64,000 nucleotides of DNA. It comes from Streptomyces sp. Tu6071. Lineage in GTDB: Bacteria; Actinomycetota; Actinomycetes; Streptomycetales; Streptomycetaceae. Where the stretch lies: the NCBI RefSeq assembly GCF_000213055.1, contig NZ_CM001165.1:434001-498000 (forward strand), given 5' to 3'. Below the pieces are notes generated by a model that ran no database searches, was not told where the DNA came from, and saw only the letters and a program-made list of their open reading frames with translations. This document shows positions 30,181 through 38,400 of the stretch, one piece after another. The position numbers and the translations under genes are program-made. Numbering within the stretch: position 1 is the stretch's first letter; every line of letters begins with the position of its first letter.

Positions 30181-30248
30181 GGTCATAGTACGGGGGGCCG
30201 CGCGGCGGGGATACGGGGCAGGGGGCGAGGGCGGCAACGACCGGCGGT

Positions 30249-30325
30249 CGGCGGTACGGGGCGCGGTGGGGGGGCGGCGGTACGGGGCGCGGGCCGGAGA
30301 CGGCGAGCGTCGGCGGTACGGGGAC
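30249..30325 (+). repeat. Short direct repeats upstream of cobG
   Basis: CGGCGGTACGGGGCGCGG occurs exactly at 30249-30266 and 30275-30292, and its first 14 bases recur at 30311-30324. They fill the cobG side of the 355-nt cobN-cobG divergent region. Either a low-complexity expansion or a repeated protein-binding site. Confidence 0.5.
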
Positions 30326-30358
30326 GGGCGGGGCGGGCTCACCGGGCGGTGGATCGGT

Positions 30359-31651
30359 ATGCTCGCCGCCATGCCCTCCCCTCTTCCGCGCCCCGCCGTG
30401 CCTCCGGCGTCCCCGGCGCCTCCGGCGAGCGCCGCCGGGAGCCGTGGTGACGCCTGTCCCGGTGCGCTGCGGCTGCACCTCGCCGACGACGGCGGGCTCG
30501 CGCGGGTGCGGATACCCGGCGGGGTCCTCGACGCGGGGCAGGCGGAGGTCCTGGGCGCGCTGGCTCTGCGGCACGGCGACGGGGACCTGCACCTGACCTC
30601 GCGGGGCAACGTGCAGCTGCGCGGCCTCGACCCCGCTTCCGGGGACGCGCTCGGCCGGGCCCTCGCGGAGGCGGGCCTGCTCCCCTCGCCCGCCCACGAA
30701 CGCGTCCGCAACATCGTCGCCTCGCCGCTCTCCGGGCTCGACGGCCACGGGGTGCGGCCCGTGCGCGCCTGGTTGCGCGCGCTCGACGCCGGGCTGTGCG
30801 GCAGCGCGCGGGCCGCCGCCCTCTCCGGGCGGTTCCTCTTCGCGCTCGACGACGGCCGGGGCGACATGACCGCGCTGAGGGCCGACGTGACGGTGCGCGC
30901 CCTGCCGCAGGACGAGGCGCTGGTGTCCGTCGGCGGTGCGCGCTTCGTCGTGGCCGCCGACGACGCCCCTCGTGCGGCCCTGCGCGCGGCCGAGGTCTTC
31001 CTCGACGCCGTGGCACGCGCCCCCGAAAGCACCCGCGTGTGGCGGGTCGCCGAGCTGCCGGACGGCCCGCCCCTCGCGGAAGCGGTACGGGACCGGCTCG
31101 CCGACGAGGGCGTGCCGACCCGTACCGCCGTCGCCGGGCCGCCGCTCCCGGAAGCGGCCCCGCCCGCACCCGGCCCGTACCCCGGCGCGCTCGCCGTGCA
31201 CGTCCCCCTGGGACGCCTCTCCCCCACCGCCTGGCGGGAGTTGGCGCACGCCGGGACGGAGCTGCGGCTCACCCCGTGGCGCGGTGTCGTCGTCGCCGGG
31301 CCCGCCGAGGACGCCGCCGCGCGGCTCGCCGGGGCCGGGCTCGTCACCGCGCCCGGATCGCCGTGGCCGCGTGTCGGCGCCTGCGTGGGACAGCCGGGGT
31401 GCGCGCGGGCCCGCGCCGACGTGCGCGGCGACGCGGCACGGGCGCTGCCCGCCGTCGCCGTCTCCCCCCTTCCCCTGTACTGGTCGGCGTGCGAGCGGCG
31501 CTGCGGCCGGCCCGCGGAGCCGCACGCCGACGTCGTCGCGGGGCCGGACGGCGGCTACCTCCTCTCCGTCCCGGGCCGGGCCCCGCGCCCGGTGGACCCG
31601 GCGGACCCCGCGCGCCTCGCGGCGGCACTCCGGGCGCCGACGGGGCCCTGA
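30359..31651 (+). CDS. cobG: Precorrin-3B synthase (nitrite/sulfite reductase-type)
   Basis: 430 residues from ATG 30359, with a GGTGG-like site upstream; ATG 30371 is a shorter alternative without any such site. It is an Fe-S/heme-type monooxygenase converting precorrin-3A to precorrin-3B in the oxygen-dependent pathway. Two ferredoxin-like halves (HLTSRGNVQLRGL is the first signature) precede the cluster ligands C-x5-C (ACVGQPGCA) and C-x3-C (ACERRCG), which hold the 4Fe-4S centre. It is shorter than average for sulfite reductases, as usual for CobG. It heads the cobG-cobH-cobIJ operon. Confidence 0.9.
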   Translation: MLAAMPSPLPRPAVPPASPAPPASAAGSRGDACPGALRLHLADDGGLARVRIPGGVLDAGQAEVLGALALRHGDGDLHLTSRGNVQLRGLDPASGDALGRALAEAGLLPSPAHERVRNIVASPLSGLDGHGVRPVRAWLRALDAGLCGSARAAALSGRFLFALDDGRGDMTALRADVTVRALPQDEALVSVGGARFVVAADDAPRAALRAAEVFLDAVARAPESTRVWRVAELPDGPPLAEAVRDRLADEGVPTRTAVAGPPLPEAAPPAPGPYPGALAVHVPLGRLSPTAWRELAHAGTELRLTPWRGVVVAGPAEDAAARLAGAGLVTAPGSPWPRVGACVGQPGCARARADVRGDAARALPAVAVSPLPLYWSACERRCGRPAEPHADVVAGPDGGYLLSVPGRAPRPVDPADPARLAAALRAPTGP

Positions 31652-31710
31652 CGAGCGGCCCCGACCCCACTTCCCCCGTACGCACCACCACACCGAGAGC
31701 AGCGAGACCC

Positions 31711-32343
31711 GTGAGCACCCGCTACACCTACGAGAAGGACGGCCCGGCGATCTACCGGGAGTCCTTCGCCACCATCCGCGCCGAGGCCGAACTCGGCGGG
31801 CTGCCACCGGAGATCGCGCAGGTCGCGGTCCGGATGATCCACGCCTGCGGCATGGTCGACCTCGTACGGGACCTCGTGTACTCGCCGGACGTGGTGAGGC
31901 GGGCGCGGGCGGCGCTGCGCGCGGGCGCGCCGATCCTCACCGACGTCAAGATGGTCGCGAGCGGTGTCACGCGCAAGCGGCTGCCCGCCGACAACGAAGT
32001 GGTGTGCACCCTGTCGGACCCCGCCGTTCCCACGCTCGCGAGGGAACTCGGGACGACGCGCAGCGCCGCCGCGCTCGACCTGTGGGGCGACCGCCTCGAC
32101 GGCGCCGTGGTCGCGGTCGGGAACGCGCCGACCGCGCTCTTCCGGCTCCTGGAGCTGGTCGACGCGGGCGCGCCCCGGCCCGCCGCCGTCATCGGGGTGC
32201 CGGTCGGTTTCGTCGGCGCCGCCGAGTCGAAGGACGCGCTCGCCGCGCACGGCGGTCTTGACCACTTGGTGGTCCGGGGCAGGCGCGGGGGCAGCGCCCT
32301 CGCCGCCGCCGCGCTCAACGCGCTCGCGAGCGAGGAAGAATGA
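31711..32343 (+). CDS. cobH: Precorrin-8X methylmutase
   Basis: 210 residues from GTG 31711. It moves the C-11 methyl group to C-12, forming hydrogenobyrinic acid. Family markers are YEKDGPAIYRESFATIRAEA, the catalytic His region in VRMIHACGMVDLV, and PILTDVKMVASGVTRKRL. The ribosome site is weak. The stop overlaps the start of the cobI-cobJ fusion (ATGA), so they are translationally coupled. Confidence 0.95.
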   Translation: MSTRYTYEKDGPAIYRESFATIRAEAELGGLPPEIAQVAVRMIHACGMVDLVRDLVYSPDVVRRARAALRAGAPILTDVKMVASGVTRKRLPADNEVVCTLSDPAVPTLARELGTTRSAAALDLWGDRLDGAVVAVGNAPTALFRLLELVDAGAPRPAAVIGVPVGFVGAAESKDALAAHGGLDHLVVRGRRGGSALAAAALNALASEEE

Positions 32344-33830
32344 GCGGCAAGCTGTACGGGGTCGGGCTCGGCCCCGGGGACCCCTCGCTCCTGACCGTGC
32401 GGGCCGTCGAGGTCATCGGCGAGGCGGACGTGATCGCGTACCACAGCGCGCGGCACGGCCGGTCTATCGCGCGCGGCATCGCGGAGCGGTACCTGCGCGA
32501 GGACCACGTCGAGGAACTGCTCGTCTACCCGGTGACGACCGAGACGACGGACCATCCCGGCGGCTACCGGGGGGCGTTGGAGGAGTTCTACGAGGAGGCG
32601 GCGGCGCGGCTCGCCGCGCACCTGGACGCGGGGCGCACGGTCGCGGTGCTCGCGGAGGGCGACCCGTTCTTCTACGGTTCGTACCAGCACATGCACAAGC
32701 GGCTCGCGCACCGCTACGAGACCGAGGTGGTGCCCGGCGTCACGTCGTTCGCCGCCGCCTCGGCGCGGCTCGGACGGCCGCTCGTCGAGGGCGAGGAGGT
32801 GCTGACCGTGCTGCCGGGCACGCTCCCGGAGGAGGAACTGGCCGCGCGGCTCGCCGCGACGGACTCGGCCGTCGTGATGAAACTGGGCCGTACCTTCCCC
32901 AAGGTGCGCCGTGCGCTGGAGAGTGCGGGGCGGCTCGACGAGGCGCGGTACGTGGAGCGGGCGACGATGGACGGGGAGCGGACGGCGGCGCTCGCGGACG
33001 TGGACGCCGCCGCGGTGCCGTACTTCTCGGTCGCCGTCCTGCCGAGCCGGGTCGCCGCCGGGCGGCCTGAACCGGTCGCGGGGCGCGGCGAGGTGGTCGT
33101 GGTCGGGACGGGTCCCGCCGGGCCGCTGTGGCTGACGCCGGAGTCGCGGGGCGCGCTGGCCGCGGCGGACGACCTCGTGGGTTACGCGACGTACATCGAC
33201 CGCGTGCCGGAGCGCCCGGGGCAGTCGCGGCACGCGTCGGACAACCGGGTGGAGTCCGAACGCGCCGAGTTCGCCTTGCAGCTGGCGGCACGCGGGCGCC
33301 GCGTCGCGGTCGTCTCCGGGGGCGACCCCGGGGTGTTCGCGATGGCGACGGCGGTACTCGAAGTGGCTTCGCGGAAGGAGTACGCGGACGTGCCCGTGCG
33401 CGTCCTGCCGGGGGTGACCGCGGCGAACGCGGCGGCGGCGCGGGCCGGCGCGCCGCTGGGGCACGACTACGCGGTGTTCTCGCTCTCGGACCGGCTCAAG
33501 CCGTGGGAGGTGGTGGCGCGGCGGCTGCGCGCCGCCGCGGGCGCCGACCTCGTCCTCGCGCTCTACAACCCCGGTTCGGGGAGCCGTACGTGGCAGGTGG
33601 GCGCGGCCCGTGACGTGCTCCTGGAGCACCGCGCGCCGGGTACCCCGGTCGTGGTGGCGCGTGATGTCGGGGGCGCGGGTGAGCGGGTGCGGATCGTGCG
33701 GCTCGCGGACCTCGATCCCGCCGACGTGGACATGCGCACGATCCTGCTCGTCGGCTCCTCACGGACGCGGGTGGTGCGGCGCGGGGACGGCGAGGAGATC
33801 GTGTGGACGCCGAGGAGGTACCCGGCCTGA
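32340..33830 (+). CDS. cobIJ: CobI-CobJ fusion: precorrin-2 C20- and precorrin-3B C17-methyltransferase
   Basis: 496 residues with two SAM-dependent uroporphyrin-III methylase-type domains. The N-half (about 1-243) is CobI, with YGVGLGPGDPSLLTVRAVEV and AEGDPFFYGSYQHM. The C-half (about 249-496) is CobJ, with VVVGTGPAGPLWLTPES, GDPGVFAMA and LALYNPGSGSRTWQ. Fusion of these two steps is common in actinobacteria. It is the last gene of the operon and ends at a strong terminator. Confidence 0.95.
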   Translation: MSGKLYGVGLGPGDPSLLTVRAVEVIGEADVIAYHSARHGRSIARGIAERYLREDHVEELLVYPVTTETTDHPGGYRGALEEFYEEAAARLAAHLDAGRTVAVLAEGDPFFYGSYQHMHKRLAHRYETEVVPGVTSFAAASARLGRPLVEGEEVLTVLPGTLPEEELAARLAATDSAVVMKLGRTFPKVRRALESAGRLDEARYVERATMDGERTAALADVDAAAVPYFSVAVLPSRVAAGRPEPVAGRGEVVVVGTGPAGPLWLTPESRGALAAADDLVGYATYIDRVPERPGQSRHASDNRVESERAEFALQLAARGRRVAVVSGGDPGVFAMATAVLEVASRKEYADVPVRVLPGVTAANAAAARAGAPLGHDYAVFSLSDRLKPWEVVARRLRAAAGADLVLALYNPGSGSRTWQVGAARDVLLEHRAPGTPVVVARDVGGAGERVRIVRLADLDPADVDMRTILLVGSSRTRVVRRGDGEEIVWTPRRYPA

Positions 33831-33833
33831 CGG

Positions 33834-33873
33834 GGGAGGGCCGGGCACCTCGGGCGAGGTGTCCGGCCCTCCC
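33834..33873. terminator. Strong hairpin terminator after cobIJ
   Basis: An 18-bp stem (33834-33851 with 33856-33873, one G-U pair) closes on the 4-nt loop GGGC. It sits 4 nt after the cobIJ stop and separates the cobalamin operon from the convergent phosphonate-type operon. Confidence 0.85.
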
Positions 33874-33979
33874 GTCCGGCGCGGGCCCGGCGTTCTCTTG
33901 GGACACGGCGACGTGCGCGGCCTGGTTCGGTTCCGTCAGCGCGGGAGGCGGGCCGTCACGGCGCGGGGAGAACGGGCCG

Positions 33980-34720
33980 TCAGCGCAGGAGCGCGGGAAG
34001 CTCCGAGACGGAGGCGATGACGTGGGTGGCACCCGCCTCCCGCAGTGCCTCGCGCTCGTGCGCGCCCGTGAGCACGCCGACGACGGCACCCGCTCCGGCG
34101 TGCACGCCGCTCGCCATGTCGTACGCGGTGTCCCCGACCACGGCCACCTGCCGAACGTCGTCGGTGGCCCGGGTGCGCAGGAACGCCTCCAGCACCATGT
34201 CCGGGTAGGGGCGCCCCCGGCCGCCCGCGTCCGCCGGGCACAGGGTGAGCGCGGCGAGGTCCCGCCAGCCGAGCGCGTCGAGGATCGCGTCCTGGGTGGC
34301 CCTCGCGAAGCCGGTCGTCAGCACGACGGTGCGTCCGTCCGCCGTGAGTTCCCCGATCGCCTCGCGGGCCCCGTCGACGGGGGCGACGAGACCTTCACCG
34401 ATGAGTGCCCCGTACGCCTTCTCGAAGACGGTGTTGGCGCGGCGGGCGGATTCCTCGTCGCCGAAGAGGTGCCGGAAGACGGAGATCTTCGATTCGCCCA
34501 TCGTGGCGCGGACGTAGGCGAGTTTGGCCTCGTGGTCGGCGGAGCCCGGGGCGACGCCCAGTTCGGCGGCAGCCGCTTCGAAGGCGCGCTCGACCAGGCC
34601 GCCGTCCGCGACGGTGGTGCCCGCCATGTCGAGGACCACGAGGCGGATGTCCCGGTCGGTCGTGGGGTTGTCGGTCTGCGGCACGCGTGTGCTCCGTTCG
34701 AAGGTGGTGTGGGGTGTCAT
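33980..34720 (-). CDS. Phosphonatase-like HAD hydrolase (PhnX-related)
   Basis: 246 residues. HAD motif I reads VVLDMAGTTV: nucleophile Asp31 is followed at +2 by Ala33, the residue typical of phosphonoacetaldehyde hydrolase rather than ordinary phosphatases, which have Asp. In the cap region, RATMGESKISVFRHLF keeps a Lys (Lys78) in the MGxxK position used by PhnX to form the Schiff base. Motif II is LTTGF and motif III/IV ends in VGDTAYDMASGVHAGAGAVVGV. It is the last gene of a phnD-phnC-phnE-hydrolase operon, and its ATG overlaps the permease stop. It is expected to cleave a carbon-phosphorus bond of an aldehyde phosphonate; the exact substrate is inferred. Confidence 0.82.
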   Translation of the reverse strand: MTPHTTFERSTRVPQTDNPTTDRDIRLVVLDMAGTTVADGGLVERAFEAAAAELGVAPGSADHEAKLAYVRATMGESKISVFRHLFGDEESARRANTVFEKAYGALIGEGLVAPVDGAREAIGELTADGRTVVLTTGFARATQDAILDALGWRDLAALTLCPADAGGRGRPYPDMVLEAFLRTRATDDVRQVAVVGDTAYDMASGVHAGAGAVVGVLTGAHEREALREAGATHVIASVSELPALLR

Positions 34721-35538
34721 GACAGGCGGCGGCGCACCGCCGCCGAGATCCGGTCCACGACGACGACCAGGACCAGGACGACGAGGATGTGGGTGAGCAT
34801 CTCGTCGAACTGGAACAGCTTGATGGACTGGTTGATCAGGAAGCCGATGCCCCCGGCGCCGACCAGGCCGAGGACCAGGGAGGAACGGACGTTGACGTCC
34901 AGGCGGTACATCAGCAGGCCGGTGAGTTGCGGGGTGACGGTCGGGAGCAGGGCGTGCGCCGCGATCTGCGCGCGGCTCGCCCCGGCCGAGCGCAGCACCT
35001 GGGAGGGGCCGGGGTCGGCGTCCTCGATGGCCTCGGCCCAGAGCTTGCCCATGACGCCGATGTTGTGCAGGAGCAGCGCCAGCACGCCGGGGAAGGGGCC
35101 GAGGCCGACCGCGGTGACGAAGATCAGCGCGAAGACGACGTCGGGCACGGCCCGCAGGAACGACAGCAGGGAGCGCGTCGCCTGGTAGACCCAGGGCGCG
35201 GGGGCCGTGGTGCGCGCGGCGAGCAGCCCGAGGAGCAGTGAGGCCGGCACGGAGAGCGTGGTGCCGAGCAGGCCGATCCACAGGGTGACGAGGGCGGCGG
35301 ACAGGCTCGGCTGGAGGACGTCCCAGCTCAGGTCGGGCGGGAAGGCTTCGGCGAGGAAGTCGGCCATGCCGTCCCGGCCCTCCACGAGGGCGGTGAAGGA
35401 CATGCCGGTGGAGTTCCAGGCGATGACGTGGGCGGCGACGACGACGGCGGCGATGATCCAGCCCGCGGCCTGGGCCCTGGGGCGGCGGGGGCGGGGCGGG
35501 ACGGGGAGGCGCGCGGGCTTTTCGAGGGTGGTGGTCAT
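34717..35538 (-). CDS. phnE: Phosphonate-type ABC transporter permease
   Basis: 273 residues with a basic cytoplasmic tail and about six membrane segments. The EAA-like loop IEDADPGPSQVLRSAGASRAQIAAHALLP and NVRSSLVLGLVGAGGIGFLI are typical of PhnE permeases. The start overlaps the ATPase gene stop by 4 nt and the stop overlaps the hydrolase start by 4 nt. Substrate could also be phosphite or another phosphorus compound, but the hydrolase favours a phosphonate. Confidence 0.88.
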   Translation of the reverse strand: MTTTLEKPARLPVPPRPRRPRAQAAGWIIAAVVVAAHVIAWNSTGMSFTALVEGRDGMADFLAEAFPPDLSWDVLQPSLSAALVTLWIGLLGTTLSVPASLLLGLLAARTTAPAPWVYQATRSLLSFLRAVPDVVFALIFVTAVGLGPFPGVLALLLHNIGVMGKLWAEAIEDADPGPSQVLRSAGASRAQIAAHALLPTVTPQLTGLLMYRLDVNVRSSLVLGLVGAGGIGFLINQSIKLFQFDEMLTHILVVLVLVVVVDRISAAVRRRLS

Positions 35539-36248
35539 GACACGGGCTCCACTGCGGAGGACTGGTACAGGGTGTCGACGTCCAGCCCGGGTGCCCCGTC
35601 GAGCAGGACGCGGCCGTCGCGCAGGCCGATGATCCGGTCCGCGTGCCGGTCGGCGAGCGCCGGCTGGTGCAGGACGGCGAGGACGGGCAGTTTCTCGCGG
35701 TGCGCGAGGTCGGCGAGCAGGCCGAGGACCTGCTCGGAGGCGGCCGGGTCGAGGGCGGAGACCGGTTCGTCGGCCAGGAGGACGCGCGGGCGCTGGCACA
35801 GGGCGCGCGCCACGGCGACGCGCTGCTGCTGTCCGCCGGAGAGGCCACCGGCCCGGTCGTGGGCCCGGTCGGCGAGGCCGACCCGGTCCAGACAGGCCAT
35901 GGCCTCCTCGCGTACGTCGTGCGGGAAGAGGGCGGGGTGCAGGGAGTGGCGCGGCGACAGCCGCCCGAGGGCACCGGCGCACACGTTCTCCAGGGCGGTG
36001 CGCCGCCGGACGAGGTGGATGTGCTGGAAGATCATGGCGATGTCGAGGGGGCCGCAGGGGCGGCTGTCGAGGGTCACGCTGCCCGCTGTCATGGGCTGGA
36101 GGCCGATGACGGCCCGCAGGAGCGTGGACTTTCCGGAGCCGTTGGCCCCCAGGACCGCCACCATCTCGCCGGGGGCGGCACTCACGTCGACGCCGTGCAG
36201 CACGGTCCGCGGGCCGTAGCTCACGGTGATGCCGGACATCCTGAGCAT
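35535..36248 (-). CDS. phnC: Phosphonate-type ABC transporter ATPase
   Basis: 237 residues. Walker A is LGANGSGKST, the Q-loop is MIFQHIHLVRRRTALENV, the ABC signature is LSGGQQQR and Walker B is VLLADEP. The HIHLVRRRTALENVCAGALGR stretch resembles PhnC proteins (NLVxRxxxxxNVLxG). Its ATG shares one base with the phnD stop (TGATG), so translation is coupled. Confidence 0.9.
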   Translation of the reverse strand: MLRMSGITVSYGPRTVLHGVDVSAAPGEMVAVLGANGSGKSTLLRAVIGLQPMTAGSVTLDSRPCGPLDIAMIFQHIHLVRRRTALENVCAGALGRLSPRHSLHPALFPHDVREEAMACLDRVGLADRAHDRAGGLSGGQQQRVAVARALCQRPRVLLADEPVSALDPAASEQVLGLLADLAHREKLPVLAVLHQPALADRHADRIIGLRDGRVLLDGAPGLDVDTLYQSSAVEPVS

Positions 36249-37165
36249 CAGACGTCCTTCTCGGTGAGGTGGAGGGTGTCCGCCAGGTCGAAGAGGGTCT
36301 GGTAGGTCGACTTGTCGACGGCGACGAGGGGGGCCGGGGGGTCGACGTCGAGCAGGGCGCCGATCTTCCCGACCTTGTCGGCGGGGAGCTTCAGCAGGGC
36401 GTCCACAATGGCCTTCTTGAACGTCGCGTCGAGGTCTCCGCGGACCGTGATCGGGTCGTTCGGGACGGGTTCGGAGCCCCATATCCTGCGGTACTTCGAC
36501 GGGTCGAAGGTGCCGGACTCGGTGGCGCCGGCGAGCTGCTGGGAGTTGATCTCGGCGGCGTCGACCGTGTCGTTGGTCAGGGCGAGCAGTGCCTCGGGGT
36601 GACCACCGGCGTAGTTCGTCCTGACGTCGGACGCCTTCAGGCCGGCGTCGAGGAGGGCCTTGCGCGGCAGGGCGTCCCCAGAGGTGGACCCGGCCGAGGC
36701 GAGGGCGAGGGAGTGGCCCTTGAGGTCCTTGACGGTCTTCAGGGGCGAGTCCTTGGGGACCCAGATCCCGGCGGTGTAGCTGGAGACCTTGCCGTGCTCG
36801 TCGCTGAAGGAGGCGAGGGCCTCGGCCTTGGCCCGCTTGCTGGCGAAGACGTATCCGAGCGGCCCGAACATCGCGAGGTCGAGCTTGCCGTTCTGCATGG
36901 CGAGGACTTCGGCGGAGTAGTCGTCCGTGATCGTCAGCTCGACCTCGCAGTCAAGGGTCTCCTCGAGGGCGTCGGCCAGGACCTTCGCCGCCGGGGTGAG
37001 CTTGTCGGGGTCCTCGAAGGGCTCGACCCCGAAGCGAATCCTGCCGTCGGGGCAGGTCGCGGAGGTCTTCGCGCTCTTGTCGGACGAGTCGCTCCCGCAG
37101 GCGGTGAGGCCGAGTGCCGGGACGAGCAGGAGGGAGGTGGCGAGGGTGAGGCGACGGACGGACAC
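36248..37165 (-). CDS. phnD: Phosphate/phosphonate ABC transporter substrate-binding lipoprotein
   Basis: 305 residues from GTG 37165, with GGAG 6 nt upstream. Lipoprotein signal ending LTACG (Cys23). The mature protein matches the PhnD/PtxB/phosphite-binding type: RIRFGVEPFEDPDKLTPAAK, LAMFGPLGYVFA, TYTAGIW-like SSYTAGIWVPKDSPLKTVKDLKG and SAGSTSGDALPRKALLDAG. It heads the importer-hydrolase operon. A 16-bp operator-like element lies about 104 nt upstream and is repeated before the alcohol dehydrogenase gene. Confidence 0.9.
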   Translation of the reverse strand: MSVRRLTLATSLLLVPALGLTACGSDSSDKSAKTSATCPDGRIRFGVEPFEDPDKLTPAAKVLADALEETLDCEVELTITDDYSAEVLAMQNGKLDLAMFGPLGYVFASKRAKAEALASFSDEHGKVSSYTAGIWVPKDSPLKTVKDLKGHSLALASAGSTSGDALPRKALLDAGLKASDVRTNYAGGHPEALLALTNDTVDAAEINSQQLAGATESGTFDPSKYRRIWGSEPVPNDPITVRGDLDATFKKAIVDALLKLPADKVGKIGALLDVDPPAPLVAVDKSTYQTLFDLADTLHLTEKDV

Positions 37166-37239
37166 GGTGACTCCGGTCGGGTGGAGAGGAATGCGGGGAG
37201 GGTGGTGAGGGGGGAGGGGCCCAAGGCGGCCACGATCAA

Positions 37240-37258
37240 GGTGGCCGTTCGGGCCACC
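37240..37258. promoter_or_regulatory. Inverted repeat in the phnD promoter region
   Basis: GGTGGCC (37240-37246) and GGCCACC (37252-37258) are perfect 7-nt arms around GTTCG, lying between the shared 16-bp element and the phnD start. It may form a leader hairpin or a second operator. The remainder of 37166-37598 shows only GC-rich sequence and promoter elements. Confidence 0.35.
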
Positions 37259-37268
37259 CCGGGTCAAT

Positions 37269-37284
37269 ACTTGTATCTACAGGT
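37269..37284 (+). promoter_or_regulatory. Shared 16-bp element, phnD copy (candidate GntR operator)
   Basis: ACTTGTATCTACAGGT agrees at 14 of 16 positions with ACTTATATATACAGGT found on the minus strand at 39521-39536 before the dehydrogenase gene. It is an imperfect palindrome, the form bound by HutC/GntR-type dimers. It stands out as AT-rich in this DNA. Confidence 0.6.
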
Positions 37285-37585
37285 TGCCAAGTGTTCACCT
37301 GGCGGTCGGCGCGGGGCGCCGCTCGGGCGTCGGCACAGGTGGTGCGAGGGGTGGTGCGGGGAGTCGTGCGGGGGAAGGAGGTGTGGCCGAGGCCGGCCGC
37401 GGTGCGGGTCGCCTCGAAGAGCCGGTCGCCGTCCCGGTTGATCCGGGTCGCGGTGACAGCGGGACGGACTGGCGGCGGGAGCAGTGGAGTTGCGCCCGGG
37501 CGCGGCTCCTCCGGGCGTGACGGACGCGGGGCCGCCTTGCCCGCGCGAGCCGCATCGGCCCCGGGTCGAGCTGGTACCAAAGCTG

Positions 37586-37591
37586 TAAGGT
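37586..37591 (+). promoter_or_regulatory. -10-like hexamer of the gntR gene, possibly leaderless
   Basis: TAAGGT fits TANNNT and ends 7 nt before the ATG at 37599. No ribosome site is visible, consistent with a leaderless transcript. Confidence 0.4.
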
Positions 37592-37598
37592 CAAGAGC

Positions 37599-38327
37599 AT
37601 GGCCACACCAATGCACCGCTCCATCGCCGCCGAGTTGCGACAGCGCATCCGCACCGGGGCGATGAAGGTCGGCGAGTCGCTGCCGTCCGAGGCGCGGCTG
37701 TGCGAGGAGTTCACCGCTTCGCGCGGGCCGGTGCGGCAGGCGCTCGCGGCGTTGCGGGACGAGGGCCTGATCAGCGGGGGCCAGGGCAAGCGGGCCGTCG
37801 TCCTCGACGTCGTGGCCGCCCAGCCGTTCGAGACCTTCATGTCCTTCACCCGCCGCGCCGAGGTCACGGGCCACGCGCCGGGGCAGCGCCTGCAGGAGAT
37901 CGCGCTGCGCCGTCCCGGGCCGGAGGTCGCCGCGGCCCTCCAGATCGATCCCGAGGACCTCGCGGTCCAACTGGTGCGGCTGCGGCTGCTCGACGGCCGG
38001 CCCGCCATGCTGGAGCGCATGACGTACATCGAGGCGGTCGGCAGGCCGCTGATCGACGCCGACCTCGACGCCGGGTCCATCTACGCCCTGCTCAGCGAGC
38101 GGGGGGTGGACCTGCATTCGGCCCGTCACACCTTCGACGCCGTACCGGCCGACGCGCTGGACGCCCGGCTGCTCGACGTGCCCGAGGGCCACCCGCTGCT
38201 GCGGGAGAGGCGGCTGACGACGGACGCCCAGGGCGTTCCCCTGGAGTGGTCGGACGACCGCTACCGGGCGGACGTCGCGACCGTCACCGTGACCAACACG
38301 CGCAGCGCGCGGACCATGATGCTGTGA
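37599..38327 (+). CDS. GntR/HutC family regulator of the phosphonate-type genes
   Basis: 242 residues. The N-terminal winged helix has HRSIAAELRQRIRTGAMKVGESLPSE and SRGPVRQALAALRDEGLI. A UTRA ligand domain (about 75-240) starts at RAEVTGHAPGQRLQEIALR and ends with TVTVTNTRSARTMML. The HutC subfamily includes PhnF and PhnR, repressors of phosphonate uptake and use. It lies divergently beside phnD and convergently beside the dehydrogenase gene, both of which carry the shared 16-bp element. The ATG start and absent ribosome site suggest leaderless translation. Confidence 0.88.
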   Translation: MATPMHRSIAAELRQRIRTGAMKVGESLPSEARLCEEFTASRGPVRQALAALRDEGLISGGQGKRAVVLDVVAAQPFETFMSFTRRAEVTGHAPGQRLQEIALRRPGPEVAAALQIDPEDLAVQLVRLRLLDGRPAMLERMTYIEAVGRPLIDADLDAGSIYALLSERGVDLHSARHTFDAVPADALDARLLDVPEGHPLLRERRLTTDAQGVPLEWSDDRYRADVATVTVTNTRSARTMML

Positions 38328-38400
38328 GAAGCGGACGCGCCGGTCCGCCCCGGGGCGTGCGGGCGTCAGCGGGACGGGCCGCGCGCACGTCCCGGTCCCG

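Noticed and set aside
33874..33979. Possible tRNA or attachment site at the left edge of the phosphonate block
   Set aside because: No cloverleaf could be drawn and no matching direct repeat was found at the right edge near 39540-39639; no integrase is present.
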